From Hyphomicrobiales bacterium (GTDB lineage Bacteria > Pseudomonadota > Alphaproteobacteria > Rhizobiales > Rhizobiaceae): DNA of 63,786 nucleotides. The stretch lies in assembly GCA_900467745.1 (NCBI GenBank), contig UBQW01000020.1:1-63786 (forward strand). The letters are read 5' to 3'. The notes below the pieces were generated by a model. The model had not been told where the DNA came from and searched no databases. It worked only from the letters and a program-made list of their open reading frames with translations. The position numbers were made by a program, and so were the translations under genes. How positions within the stretch are numbered: the stretch's first letter is position 1; each line of letters starts with the position of its first letter. Below are positions 1 to 9,202 of the stretch, one piece after another.

Positions 1-288
1 CTGCCCAATCGCACACTCTTCCTCGGTAAACCGCCGCCATCTGAGTTCAATTCCGTTGCAATCTGGACCGGGACAAACGCCGGAACCAAAGGCAACGGCC
101 GCTCCGCTTTGGCCTTCTTTATCCACTTGTGAACAAGATTGGCATTCACGTCGTGTTCCCGCGCCAGTCGAGAGACCGAAACGCCAGGCTCTAAGCACGC
201 TGCGATTAGTTGATCCCGAGAAGCCGCGTCATATCGACGGCGGCCGTCGCGACCAACAAGCCGCACTTGCAGTTAGGAGTATCGTCCA
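1..288 (-). mobile_element. IS66-family transposase accessory protein (TnpA/OrfA), fragment
   Basis: On the minus strand the sequence encodes an IS66 OrfA-like helix-turn-helix protein. It reads RLVGRDGRRRYDAASRDQLI and then LEPGVSVSRLAREHDVNANL, followed by a lysine-rich helix with the VHKWIKK motif; these are hallmarks of the small DNA-binding protein of IS66 elements. The only ATG (286-288) is out of frame with this core and reaches a stop early, so one indel lies near 250-270. The reading frame runs off the left edge, so the rest of the element (orfB, DDE transposase) would lie outside. The sequence at 301-325 outside the ORF may be the element's end. Confident on family, not on exact ends. 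Confidence 0.7.
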
Positions 289-343
289 TGATTAGGTGCC
301 CACTGTTTTTTGGTGGACACTTCATGCATCAGAGCACCGCTCT

Positions 344-550
344 TCAGAAGGTGTGCAGAATTTCGCGCTTACGATTAAGCGGGAGCGCCGTCTTGTATTT
401 CACCTGCTTCAAGGCAAAGCTTGATCTAATGTTCGCGACACCAGGCGTTTTGTTGAACTTGTCGAGTATGAAATCCCGCAGCGCCACCGTGTCGCGGACA
501 ACCACGCGAAGCAGGTAGTCGGCGTCGCCGGACATCAGATAACATTCCAT
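344..550 (-). pseudogene. Lrp/AsnC-family regulator, C-terminal fragment
   Basis: Only the ligand-binding (RAM) end of an Lrp/AsnC-type regulator remains. The 68 residues start at [19 protein letters not shown], the conserved Lrp sequence normally found near residue 80-100, and continue to KYKTALPL, the usual end of these proteins. The N-terminal helix-turn-helix domain is missing: nothing like it is encoded between 551 and 739. The fragment sits beside the IS66 remnant, which suggests the insertion or a linked rearrangement truncated it. It should be non-functional as a DNA-binding regulator. Confidence 0.75.
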
Positions 551-739
551 CCCTGTCTACGTAGATCGGAATGACGACTCTAAAAAATTCGGGTAGATGA
601 CCGGGAAGACGGCATCAGGCTGTCGTTGAGTTTGGACGGCAGTTGGCATTGGGCACGTTTCCGAACGAGCTTCTTCGCCTTGAAGAGATCTGAACCTACG
701 CCCCCTTTTTTACTGCCTCGGCGTAACGTCATCAATGCC

Positions 740-1654
740 TTAGCGATCTAAGCACTGCAGTCCCTCCCCGTCCCCTAATCCTAGCGCAACCTCCTTTGCC
801 AGCGTGACAAAGGCCTTGGACGCAGCACTCCGGTAGCCCTCTTTACGCTGCATCAGAACAGCAGTGCGCTTCAGGCGCTCCGGATCGAGGGAAATGGCGA
901 CCAGGTCCTGATGTGCGAACGCGATTGTCGCCGGCAGAAGTGTCGAAAGCTTCGTCCTTCGAACAATTTCGATCACCGCGCTGATGGAGTTGGCCTCTAT
1001 CTGCACATGCGGCCGAATGCCGTGCTGTCGGCCGAAACTATCGATCTGATCGCGGGTAGCAAACTCCGCGCTCAGCAGTACCAATGACTCGGCGTTGAGG
1101 GCTTCCAGTCCGATCGATATTTCGCTCGCAAGGGGATGCCCCGTACTGACGACCAAGGCAAGTGTCTCCACCAGCAGCGGGTCCAGATCGAGGTCCGGCG
1201 TCAGTGTGCCGGAAAACGCGATCCCGACATCGATTTTGTCAGACAGAAGCATCTCCTCCATTTGCTCCTGCGAAATCTCCCGCACGCTGAGAGAGATGTT
1301 CGGGTAGCTACTGTGAAACGCCTCGATCAGAGGCCCGACGAGATAGGTCGTGAAGGTCGGCGTCACCGCCACCCGCAACGCACCACGACTGAGGTCGTTT
1401 ACGTCGTTGATAGCGCGCTTGGCCTCTCCAAACTCCTGCGACGCACGGCGCACGTATTGCAGATAGACCTCCCCGGAATCCGTCAGTCGCGTCGTGCGCC
1501 CTGATCGGTCGAACAGCTGCACGCCGAGGCTTTCTTCCATCAACCTAACCTGCTGCGAAAGCGCGGGCTGCGAGACATACAGGGCCTCCGCGGCTCGCGT
1601 GAAGCTCTGATGCTCAGCCACTGCGAGAAAATAACGAACCTGTCGGGCGAGCAT
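740..1654 (-). CDS. cynR: LysR-type regulator, probable CynR
   Basis: A 304-residue LysR-type regulator of normal length. The N-terminal winged helix-turn-helix shows the family signature (RYFLAVAEHQSFTRAAEAL, then SQPALSQQVRLMEESLG), followed by a periplasmic-binding-protein-like effector domain. It is divergent from carbonic anhydrase and cyanase genes, the same arrangement as E. coli cynR-cynTS, where CynR activates cynTS in response to cyanate. Function is inferred from this context; the protein itself only shows the LysR family. Autorepression from the shared 1655-1765 region is likely. Confidence 0.85.
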   Translation of the reverse strand: MLARQVRYFLAVAEHQSFTRAAEALYVSQPALSQQVRLMEESLGVQLFDRSGRTTRLTDSGEVYLQYVRRASQEFGEAKRAINDVNDLSRGALRVAVTPTFTTYLVGPLIEAFHSSYPNISLSVREISQEQMEEMLLSDKIDVGIAFSGTLTPDLDLDPLLVETLALVVSTGHPLASEISIGLEALNAESLVLLSAEFATRDQIDSFGRQHGIRPHVQIEANSISAVIEIVRRTKLSTLLPATIAFAHQDLVAISLDPERLKRTAVLMQRKEGYRSAASKAFVTLAKEVALGLGDGEGLQCLDR

Positions 1655-1661
1655 ATCGAAA

Positions 1662-1692
1662 CCTATAAGATTATCTAATGCGATGCATAATA
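1662..1692. promoter_or_regulatory. candidate LysR-type operator between cynR and cynT
   Basis: The 111-bp divergent region holds an AT-rich imperfect dyad, ATAAGATTATCTAAT at 1665-1679, with the core AGAT-T-ATCT, followed by further ATTAT-type half sites to about 1692. LysR regulators bind T-N11-A dyads of this type near the start of the divergent gene. No well-formed -35/-10 pair could be fixed by eye. The assignment as a CynR site is inference. Confidence 0.45.
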
Positions 1693-1765
1693 AGCGAGAC
1701 TTTTACATTATGCCACGCGTTCCGTAGCTTTCTCCTCAACAGATCGCGAAACGGAGATTGCAACG

Positions 1766-2425
1766 ATGAAGAACATTATTGACGGCTTTCTGAAGTTCCA
1801 GAGGGAAGCCTTCCCCGAGCGGGTTAAACTGTTCAAGGATCTGGCAAATCAGCAGAACCCGCGGGCTCTGTTCATTTCCTGCTCGGATAGCCGCCTGGTG
1901 CCTGAGCTGGTGACCCAGCGCGAACCCGGCGATCTCTTCGTCATCCGAAACGCCGGCAACATCGTTCCCTCCTACGGCCCGGAGCCGGGTGGCGTTTCTG
2001 CCTCGGTTGAATATGCCGTCGCGGCATTGCAGGTTTCGGACATCGTCATCTGCGGCCATTCCGACTGCGGCGCGATGACCGCCATCGCAACGTGCAAGTG
2101 CCTTGATCACATGCCTGCCGTGGGCAGCTGGCTGCGTTACGCAGACTCTGCCCGTGTCGTGAACGAAGCCCGCCAGCACAAGGACGAAACCGCCAAGGTC
2201 ACTTCGATGGTGCGCGAAAACGTCGTCGCCCAGCTCGCCAATATCCAGACCCACCCGTCGGTGCGGTTGGCCCTCGAAGAGGGGCGCGTCACTCTGCATG
2301 GCTGGATCTACGACATCGCAAGCGGGCTTATCGAAGCTTTCGATGGCACGAGGGGCGCCTTCGTCTCCCTCGCGGACAATCCCGAGGTCCAGGCCATCAA
2401 ATATCGGGCCAGACGCGTTGCTTGA
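1766..2425 (+). CDS. cynT: beta-class carbonic anhydrase of the cyanate operon
   Basis: A 219-residue beta-carbonic anhydrase that interconverts CO2 and bicarbonate. Zinc ligands are visible: Cys39 in SCSDSR with Asp41 and Arg43 (the catalytic Asp-Arg dyad), then His98 and Cys101 in GHSDCGA. Length matches E. coli CynT (219 aa). In cyanate degradation the enzyme restores bicarbonate, which cyanase needs as co-substrate and would otherwise lose as CO2. cynS follows 30 bp downstream, so the two are very probably co-transcribed. The start at 1766 has a GGAG-type ribosome-binding site about 8 bases upstream. Confidence 0.95.
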   Translation: MKNIIDGFLKFQREAFPERVKLFKDLANQQNPRALFISCSDSRLVPELVTQREPGDLFVIRNAGNIVPSYGPEPGGVSASVEYAVAALQVSDIVICGHSDCGAMTAIATCKCLDHMPAVGSWLRYADSARVVNEARQHKDETAKVTSMVRENVVAQLANIQTHPSVRLALEEGRVTLHGWIYDIASGLIEAFDGTRGAFVSLADNPEVQAIKYRARRVA

Positions 2426-2455
2426 GCCCCATTCCCAACCAAGGAGAAAATACCA

Positions 2456-2926
2456 ATGTTGCAGTCCCAAGCTACACAGGCCACTCGTCAGGACCTGACG
2501 GACGTCATCCTCGCATCGAAACTCAAAAAGGACCTGAGCTACGCCCAGATCACCGAGGGCACCGGCCTGTCGGAGGCCTTCGTCACCGCCGCCCTTCTCG
2601 GCCAGCATCCGCTCCCGGCGAATGCCGCCAAGACCGTTGGCAAGACACTCGATCTCGACGACGACGCCGTTGCCCTGCTTCAGACGATTCCGGTCCGCGG
2701 CAGTATCGGAAATGGCGTGCCGACCGACCCGACCATCTACCGCTTCTACGAAATCGTGCAGGTCTATGGGACCACGCTGAAGGCTCTGGTCCACGAAAAG
2801 TTCGGAGACGGCATCATCAGCGCCATCAACTTCAAGCTGAGCATCGAGAAGGTTGAAGATCCAGAAGGCGGCTCCCGAGCCGTTATCACGCTCGACGGCA
2901 AGTACCTTCCGACCAAGCCGTTTTGA
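2456..2926 (+). CDS. cynS: cyanate hydratase (cyanase)
   Basis: A 156-residue cyanase, the same length as the E. coli enzyme. It converts cyanate plus bicarbonate to ammonia and two CO2. The three catalytic residues fall at exactly the E. coli positions: Arg96 and Glu99 in YRFYE and Ser122 in GIISAI. The N-terminal half is the helical HTH-like domain and the C-terminal half the interlocking dimer domain that builds the decamer. The AAGGAG ribosome-binding site is well placed. The pair cynTS gives cyanate detoxification and possible use of cyanate as a nitrogen source. Confidence 0.97.
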   Translation: MLQSQATQATRQDLTDVILASKLKKDLSYAQITEGTGLSEAFVTAALLGQHPLPANAAKTVGKTLDLDDDAVALLQTIPVRGSIGNGVPTDPTIYRFYEIVQVYGTTLKALVHEKFGDGIISAINFKLSIEKVEDPEGGSRAVITLDGKYLPTKPF

Positions 2927-3413
2927 CAACGCTGATGGGCAGCGCGGCGCTTTGTGCGCTCGGGCTACCTCACTCCGGTCGCGAGGCAACGCCTCGCACC
3001 TGACATGGCCGCAACCACGGGCTCCGCCGTGAATTGCCCCCCGGGTTCTGATCCGAGCTGATGTGCAGACAGCTCGGATCCTCGGGTAGCTTCCGGTGGC
3101 GGTCGCTGTCGATCGCCCAAGCCGGGCGCGACATAGCCCACCCGTCGGTATTCATCGCGGAGCGATTTGGGCTTCTGACCACAAATTCCGTTCTGATCGA
3201 TCGCGCCTTTGCCCGCCCACACCAGCGCGATTTTCCGTTGAAAGCGTTGAGCGTCCGGCGGGGCCTTCCAGATGGTGGTTCACGCTCCCTCATGGCGATG
3301 AACCGGGGTCGGCCGGGAGCAAGAGCACTGTCGATCACAAGATGCATTGCACAGACGAAGCGGACATGAGACCGGTCTCGCCGCCCACGTTTTGGTGGGC
3401 ATCTCCGAAGTGA
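2927..3413. other. non-coding, inverted-repeat-rich stretch
   Basis: I see no convincing gene here. The open frames on both strands are arginine/serine-rich, overlap each other and have no family resemblance. The stretch is rich in short inverted repeats. The clearest is an 11-bp perfect pair, GATCCGAGCTG at 3050-3060 and CAGCTCGGATC at 3070-3080, with a 9-base loop; GAGGC/GCCTC pairs occur just before it. No T-tract follows, so it is not a simple terminator. A repetitive element of the host genome is possible. Confidence 0.4.
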
Positions 3414-4412
3414 TCAAATGCGCGCGTCGCCGCGATAGACGTTTGGCTTCGCGCCCGTCAACCGGCCAAACACCTTCCGAAACGCTGCCGGATCCGTATA
3501 GCCGACCGCCCAGGCAATGCTCTCGACCGAACCATTTGTCGTCTCGAGCAGCTGCCGCGCCTTCATGATGCGCACGTTCTGCAGATATTCGGTCAGCTTC
3601 AGCCGTGTCGCGCGGAAAAAGCGGCGCTGTAGCGTCCTTTCCGAAAGCCGCACGCTATCCGCCAGTTCACCGATCGATTTTTGCAGCTCCGGTGTCGCAT
3701 GAAAGTGATGCTGCACCTGCAGCACCTCCTTGTCGCCGTGATCGAAGCGCGGAAGAAACGCCTTGTACTGGCTCTGGCTGCGACGCGGCGGATCGACGAC
3801 GAGAAACCGCGCCGTCTCCAGCATCACAGCCTGCCCGAGCAGCTTTTCGACAAGCAGCAGGCCAAGATCGGCCCAGGCGAGAATGCCGCCGGCAGTGATG
3901 ACGTCACCATCGTCGATGATCATATTGTCGGGCGAGACGTCGATATTGGGAAACTGTTCTGCAAGCCTTTCGGCAAAAGCCCAATGGGTCGTGGCACGCC
4001 GGCCGTCGATGAGCCCGGTCTCGGCAAGGACAAACGCTCCGGCACAGATCGAACAGACGGTCACACCACGCGCATGCTGGGACGCAAGCCATTGCGACGC
4101 GGGGCTCATGCTCTGCATTTTCTCCGGCATGATAATGCTTGGCGGCGCAATGATGTAGCTCAGCGAGTGCGGAAGCCCGGGAAGCGAATCCCATGTGCAG
4201 GATACATCCCCGTCCTCCATCTTCCAGTAGCTGACGCGGATGGTGCGAAGGCTTGTCGGCGTCTGCAGGTTCGTCGACCAGTCGCTGGCAACACGAAACA
4301 GATCGGTCAACCCATAGACGGCCGCCAACTGGCAGTCCGGGTAGACCAGCAACCCTACTTCTATGAAATCAGCCTCTTTGCGTTTTGCCACTTTTGCCTC
4401 TGATAAAGTCAT
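3414..4412 (-). CDS. GlxA-type transcriptional regulator (DJ-1/PfpI-like plus AraC HTH)
   Basis: A 332-residue regulator with an N-terminal class-I glutamine-amidotransferase-like (DJ-1/PfpI) domain and a C-terminal AraC-type DNA-binding domain. The nucleophile-elbow Cys is visible at 123 (CSICAGAFVLAETGL), followed by His143 in TTHWAF. The C-terminal part has the two AraC helix-turn-helix motifs (LSERTLQRRFFRATRLKLTE; then IAWAVGYTDPAAFRKVFGR). It is divergent from the hydrolase gene at 4501 and probably controls it from the 88-bp gap. The ligand is unknown. Transcription of such genes is usually activated by a small-molecule signal; that is inference here. Confidence 0.85.
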   Translation of the reverse strand: MTLSEAKVAKRKEADFIEVGLLVYPDCQLAAVYGLTDLFRVASDWSTNLQTPTSLRTIRVSYWKMEDGDVSCTWDSLPGLPHSLSYIIAPPSIIMPEKMQSMSPASQWLASQHARGVTVCSICAGAFVLAETGLIDGRRATTHWAFAERLAEQFPNIDVSPDNMIIDDGDVITAGGILAWADLGLLLVEKLLGQAVMLETARFLVVDPPRRSQSQYKAFLPRFDHGDKEVLQVQHHFHATPELQKSIGELADSVRLSERTLQRRFFRATRLKLTEYLQNVRIMKARQLLETTNGSVESIAWAVGYTDPAAFRKVFGRLTGAKPNVYRGDARI

Positions 4413-4500
4413 TTACGCCACGTGTTTCTGCCAGAAGATGGCGATACCTTCTCCTTGTCAAATACGGAATTCGCAAACACAGCGCGACAGGAGAAATACA

Positions 4501-5478
4501 ATGGCATCCGATACAGATCGGTTTTTCGTGTCGAGACGCAGCGTCCTGCTCGGGAGCCTCGCACTTGCCGGCGTGAGCATTCCGGCGCTCGCCTTCTCCC
4601 ACACCTCTTCCACAAACAGTTCATCTCAAGGAGATATCGACATGGGCTTCGTTACAACAAAGGACGGCACTGAAATCTTTTACAAGGACTGGGGTCCGAA
4701 GGACGCACAGCCGATCGTCTTCCACCACGGCTGGCCGCTGTCGTCGGATGACTGGGATGCGCAGATGCTGTTCTTCCTCTCGAAAGGTTATCGCGTCGTC
4801 GCCCACGATCGGCGTGGCCATGGCCGGTCGGCACAGGTTGCCGACGGTCACGATATGGATCACTACGCAGCCGACGCCTTTGCGGTCGTCCAGGCACTCG
4901 ACCTGAACAATGCCGTCCATATCGGCCACTCCACCGGCGGTGGGGAAGTCGCCCGTTACGTCGCAAAGCATGGCCAGAAGGCCGGTCGCGTTGCCAAGGC
5001 TGTTCTCGTCTCTGCCGTACCGCCGCTGATGGTCAAGACCGCGGCCAACCCTGAGGGTTTGCCGATCGAAGTCTTCGATGGTTTCCGCTCTGCACTTGCT
5101 GCTAACCGCGCCCAGTTCTTCCGCGACGTTCCGGCCGGCCCGTTCTACGGCTTCAACCGGGATGGCGCCAAGGTGCAAGAAGGCGTAATCCAGAATTGGT
5201 GGCGCCAAGGCATGATCGGTAGCGCCAAGGCCCATTATGACGGCATCAAGGCCTTCTCGGAAACCGACCAGACCGAAGACCTGAAGGCAATCACCGTCCC
5301 GACGCTTGTCCTGCACGGCGAAGACGACCAGATCGTTCCGATCGCCGATGCCGCAAGGAAGTCGATCAAGCTTCTGAAGAACGGCCAGATCAAGACCTAT
5401 CCGGACTTCTCGCACGGCATGCTCACCGTCAATGCCGATGTCCTCAACCAGGATTTGCTGGCCTTCATCAAGGGGTAA
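4501..5478 (+). CDS. alpha/beta hydrolase (non-heme chloroperoxidase/arylesterase type) with Tat-like signal
   Basis: 325 residues if started at 4501, which has a good AGGAGA ribosome-binding site. An alternative ATG at 4642 would give only the catalytic domain. Residues 1-40 resemble a twin-arginine signal (SRRSVLLGSLALAGVSIPAL), ending at an ALAFS-type site. The catalytic domain starts at MGFVTTKDGTEIFYKDWG. It has the HGWP oxyanion loop, nucleophile Ser144 in GHSTGGG, a charge-relay Asp in the GEDDQIVP segment and the catalytic His in SHGM. This is the cofactor-free haloperoxidase/esterase family, whose members are usually cytosolic. Substrate unknown. Divergent from a GlxA-type regulator. 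Confidence 0.85.
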   Translation: MASDTDRFFVSRRSVLLGSLALAGVSIPALAFSHTSSTNSSSQGDIDMGFVTTKDGTEIFYKDWGPKDAQPIVFHHGWPLSSDDWDAQMLFFLSKGYRVVAHDRRGHGRSAQVADGHDMDHYAADAFAVVQALDLNNAVHIGHSTGGGEVARYVAKHGQKAGRVAKAVLVSAVPPLMVKTAANPEGLPIEVFDGFRSALAANRAQFFRDVPAGPFYGFNRDGAKVQEGVIQNWWRQGMIGSAKAHYDGIKAFSETDQTEDLKAITVPTLVLHGEDDQIVPIADAARKSIKLLKNGQIKTYPDFSHGMLTVNADVLNQDLLAFIKG

Positions 5479-5652
5479 ACTTGATCAGGTGTGGATGACC
5501 CATGCCTTGCCCCTTCGGGCCGATCTAAACGCAGGAGGGGCGTCAGCGCCCTTCTTTGACGAGCGCCATCCGGCAGGTCGCGCCTGGCCACCCGCTCGAT
5601 CGGTGCGACGGCGGCGACATCATCAATTCATTCCCAGAAAAGGAATAGGACC

Positions 5653-6171
5653 ATGGACCATTCGGTCAAACCGCGTGTCGCCGCTGCGCTGAAAACGCCG
5701 ACAGGACTAAGTAGCGACGCGGTCAAGGACATCTCCGCCAGCGCCACCGCGCTGCTGGCGGATGTGTTCGCGCTTTATCTCAAGACCAAGAATTTCCATT
5801 GGCACATGTCCGGATCGCATTTCCGCGATTACCATCTGCTGCTCGACGAGCATGGTGATGAGTTGTTTTCGATGACCGACCCACTGGCCGAACGGGTCCG
5901 CAAGATCGGTGGCAGCACGCTGCGGTCGATCGGAGACATCTCGCGCAAGCAGCGTATCGCCGACAATGATGCCGACGTCGTCCATCCCCATGAAATGCTC
6001 GCCGAATTGCGCGACGACAATGGTAGCATCGTCGCCAGCATGCGCTCGCTGCATGACGTCTGTGACGAATATAACGATGTCGCGACCGCCAGCCTGCTCG
6101 AAAACTGGATCGATGAAACCGAGAAGCGTATCTGGTTTCTGTTCGAGATCCTGCGCGATACCAACGGTTGA
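5653..6171 (+). CDS. dps: Dps-family DNA-protection/ferritin-like protein
   Basis: A 172-residue Dps/ferritin-like four-helix protein. The ferroxidase helix is clear (KTKNFHWHMSGSHFRDYHLL, then DEHGDELF), providing the inter-subunit His and Asp/Glu ligands; the C-terminal helices (ENWIDETEKRIWFLFEILRD) complete the bundle. Dps dodecamers oxidise and store iron using H2O2 and protect DNA. An AAAAGGAATAGG ribosome-binding site precedes the ATG. It stands alone between the hydrolase and a two-component locus. No EcfG promoter was found in the 174-bp gap upstream. Confidence 0.9.
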   Translation: MDHSVKPRVAAALKTPTGLSSDAVKDISASATALLADVFALYLKTKNFHWHMSGSHFRDYHLLLDEHGDELFSMTDPLAERVRKIGGSTLRSIGDISRKQRIADNDADVVHPHEMLAELRDDNGSIVASMRSLHDVCDEYNDVATASLLENWIDETEKRIWFLFEILRDTNG

Positions 6172-6191
6172 TCATTTGATTGCCGGAGATG

Positions 6192-6219
6192 CGGTAATCC
6201 TGTCCCGGTAGGATTACCG
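6192..6219. repeat. 10-bp perfect inverted repeat upstream of the two-component locus
   Basis: CGGTAATCCT (6192-6201) and AGGATTACCG (6210-6219) form a perfect 10-bp inverted repeat with an 8-base loop, 83 bp before the histidine kinase start. No T-tract follows, so an operator is more likely than a dps terminator. The 12-mer CGGTAGGATTAC inside it (6207-6218) recurs near 10078-10089, at the end of the TPP-enzyme gene and upstream of the HbpS-like gene (minus). A binding site for the neighbouring response regulator is a reasonable inference. Confidence 0.5.
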
Positions 6220-6301
6220 GTTGCCGCTTCCCGCCCGATGAGTATTGCTTTGCTGATCGATCAACCGCGTACGGAGTGGATGTCGCGGGACATTCTGAAG
6301 C

Positions 6302-7812
6302 ATGAGACGTTTTCTATACGAACAAACCCACCTTTCTAAGGCCACCACCATATGGGCTGTGGCCGGTTTGCTGTCGATTCTGGCTCTTGCGGCCCTTGAA
6401 TACCGGTTCGGTCGGCAGGATCTCCTGGATGGAGCAGGTAACACCGAAACGCTCCTCGCCGAAAAACTGGCGCAGCACGATGCGCATTTGAGCGCGCTCG
6501 GTGCAATCGTTCGGATGTCGCCGGTAGACCCGTCGCCGAGCATCCAGGGCCTCTCGGAAAACATTCTGTCCCGGTACCCTGGTATCATCGAAATCGCCAC
6601 GTTCCGTCTCGACGCCGGTTCGGCGCGGATTTTCCGTTATGGCAAGCCCGCCGGAGCCACAGAGGAAAATGGGCGCCCGCTCGCCGAAATACCAAAACTC
6701 TCCAATGTCGGCGATATCGTGGGCCGCGCCCTGCCCGGCGAGCAGGCCTACGATATCTTCAAGCTTGTCGAACCCGGCCGGGTCCTGCGTTTGCGTATTG
6801 ATGCGGATGCGTTGCTGAACGGCGAAAACGCTTCGCAGGGCTACTCCACCAAGCTGACGTTGAACGACGAAACACTCACGGTACATGGCGCCACCGAGAA
6901 AGCACTCCTTGCCGCCACGACACGGATCGCGATGACGAGCCATACCCAGCCGCTCCAGTTGGAAATCAGCCGGAATTTTGGCCTCGGGGAACTCGTCCCG
7001 CTTCGGTTAGCGGTTCCGCTGATCGTCGGCTGGGCAGCAGTTATCTGGTTGCCGTGTTTTATAGGGAAACCCTGGCTGAACGCCGCCGTCATGAGACAAG
7101 GGCGGCGTTGCTGAAGCAGGAAGCGATGCTCGCGCATGCCGGGCGCGTGAACGCTCTTGGTGAGATGGCCTCCGGCATTGCCCATGAACTGGCTCAGCCG
7201 ATCGCAGCGATGCTCAGCCAGAGTCAGGCCGCAAAACGCGCCTTGGCCATTGGCCGCCAAGATATCCTCGAAAAGGCACTCGACGCCAACATTCGCGAGG
7301 CCAAGCGCGCGGGGGACATCCTCGGACGCATGCGGGCCTATATCTCGGGCGCGCCGGCCGATATTAAGATGGTCCCCCTCGATGAAGCGATCACCGAGGC
7401 CATGCGCCTTGTCGAAGCAGATATCAAAGCACGGGCCATCAACCTCAATATGATCATTCCCGCTGATCTGCCCGCCGTGCCGATCGATGTGGTTTCCTTT
7501 CAGCAGGTTATTCATAACCTCGTTCGCAACGCTGCGGATGCGGTCGCCAGATGCCCGTCACCTCTCATTACACTGACAGCTGGGCGCGAAGGAGACGGAG
7601 TTGCCATCGAGGTCGCGGACAATGGGCCGGGCATCGAGACCGGCTCGCTCCATCGGATTTTTGATCCGTTCTTCACCACAAAGCCGGACGGAATGGGCCT
7701 TGGCCTGCCTCTGTCGTCGCGGCTGATCGAGCGCATGAATGGCAGTCTCGAAGCACATAATGACGGTGGCGCCACCTTCATCATCCGCTTGCCACTGGGA
7801 GAGGCCGCATGA
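6302..7812 (+). pseudogene. sensor histidine kinase, interrupted by a frameshift near 7050
   Basis: A membrane sensor kinase split over two frames. The first part (6302 to about 7050) has a transmembrane helix near residues 18-35, a periplasmic sensing region and a second helix (LRLAVPLIVGWAAVIWL). The second part, in another frame from about 7051, carries the HisKA box (GEMASGIAHELAQPIAAML; the His codon is at 7183) and the HATPase domain (N box HNLVRNAADAV; DNGPG; FTTKPDGMGLGL). One missing or extra base near 7045-7055 would rejoin them. As sequenced, the gene gives a sensor without kinase or a cytosolic kinase from the GTG at 7054. It overlaps the response-regulator start by 4 bp. Confidence 0.85.
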
Positions 7813-8387
7813 TCTACCTCGTCGATGACGATCTCGCGGTACGAGAGGCCATGACGCTTCTGCTCGCCACCTACGGCAAGAGGTCACGGCCTTCCCTGAT
7901 GCGGCCCACCTGCTCGCCCATGTGGAAAAGGCGAAACCGGGTGTCATGCTCCTGGACCTCAGGATGCCTGCCATCAGCGGACTGCAGCTTCTGAAGAAGC
8001 TCGAGGATCTCGGCATCCGCTGGCCAGCCATCATGATCACAGGACACGGCGACGTGGAAGCATGCCGCCGCGCATTCAAGGCCGGCGTCGTCGACTTTCT
8101 TGCGAAGCCGGTCGATGAGCATCTTCTGATGGAAACGATCGCAACTTGCGAGGCCGCGCTCGATAATCTTCTCGTCTGCCGTGGGAATAGTCAGTTGCTA
8201 AAGCATCTCACCTCCCGGGAGCTGGAAGTGATTGAGCTCGTCCAAGGGATTTGGAAGCAAGGACATCGCGGCCGCGCTCGATGTGTCGGTGCGAACCGTC
8301 GACAGTCATCGGGCGAGCATCGCAACAAAACTCGGAACACCGGCAGTCGCAGAGCAAACCCGCATCTGGCTCATCGCGCACCGGTGA
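7809..8387 (+). pseudogene. NarL/FixJ-type response regulator with two frameshifts
   Basis: Three frames are needed to read one response regulator. 7809 to about 7880 gives the receiver start (MIYLVDDDLAVREAM). About 7880 to 8245 gives VMLLDLRMPAISGLQLL with the phospho-acceptor Asp, the switch region and AKPVDEHLL. From about 8245 to the stop at 8385-8387 a third frame gives the LuxR-type HTH (GFGSKDIAAALDVSVRTVDS, then HRASIATKLG). The indels lie near 7878-7884 (about one base missing) and in GGGATTTGG near 8243-8250. With the kinase this is a FixL/FixJ-like pair. Three indels in 1.3 kb point to decay or to sequencing error. Confidence 0.85.
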
Positions 8388-8559
8388 TGCAAAGCACGCC
8401 AAATGCCATCGGAATTTGCTGCGAGCCCGCCGCGCGCGGATAGACCTAGCGCGCAAGGGGACCGGCGGTGGCAAATTGAAACCAGGCTTGGGTCGTCATG
8501 ACGACGTTGGCGACAATGACGATCCGTGCCAGCCGGCTCGAAAATTATTCACGGCCCGA

Positions 8560-9159
8560 CTAGGCGTCGTCGAACATGCCCGTGGGTAGGCCGTCCATAC
8601 TGGATGTGTTCTTTTCCCGGCGATAGATCTCGATACCGTCGGGGCCTTTTGCATCAGTCCATTGGTCGAGGCTTGGCCGCTCGGCCTTATAGTCGAACAG
8701 CGGGACCCCAAAGCCGCAGGAGGTCTGCACCAAGTCGATGTCCAGCAGAATTACCTGCCGGGCTCCTGAAGGCTCCCGACCGTCGTAGTGATTGATCAGG
8801 ATATTCTCGTATTCCGGACTGTCGCGGCGGATGACCCGCCCGCGACCGTAAAGGCGCAAGATCATCGGTGGCCCTTCGACCGCACAGAACATGATCGTCA
8901 GCCGACCATCCGCGCGCAAATGCGCGGCGGTCTCGTTTCCACTCCCGGTCCTGTCCAGATAGACCACCGTATTTGCATCAACCACCCGCAGACAGCCCGT
9001 CTCCCTCGGCGAAATATTCACCCGGGATTGGCCGGTCGCAGAGGCTGTGAAGAAGATATGCTGCCGACCGATAAAGTCCTTGAGACGAGCGTCAATGCTC
9101 TCGAATTGCTTTGCCACAGCCGATGCGTCCTCTTGGTTACAATTATGGAAGATAACCAC
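8560..9159 (-). CDS. pyridoxamine 5'-phosphate oxidase-like FMN-binding protein
   Basis: A flavin-binding split-barrel protein of the PNPOx-related family. The conserved core is readable: FIGRQHIFFTASATGQSRVN, then SPRETGCLRVVD, TVVYLDRTGSGNE and the C-terminal CGFGVPLFDY. The frame opens at a GTG at 9159 (199 aa). An internal GTG at 9117, preceded by AAGAGGA and matching the usual start of the family (AKQFESID), may be the true start, giving 185 aa. Members bind FMN or F420 and often reduce small molecules; the substrate is unknown. It lies 43 bp downstream of a small membrane-protein gene on the same strand. Confidence 0.8.
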   Translation of the reverse strand: MVIFHNCNQEDASAVAKQFESIDARLKDFIGRQHIFFTASATGQSRVNISPRETGCLRVVDANTVVYLDRTGSGNETAAHLRADGRLTIMFCAVEGPPMILRLYGRGRVIRRDSPEYENILINHYDGREPSGARQVILLDIDLVQTSCGFGVPLFDYKAERPSLDQWTDAKGPDGIEIYRREKNTSSMDGLPTGMFDDA

Positions 9160-9202
9160 CTAACGTGCAGGAGACCATGCCTCCGTAGTGGCTGCAATGG
9201 TG

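Noticed and set aside
2970..3347. 125-codon minus-strand frame after cynS
   Set aside because: Arginine/serine/proline-rich, overlaps hairpins and other open frames, and shows no start signals.
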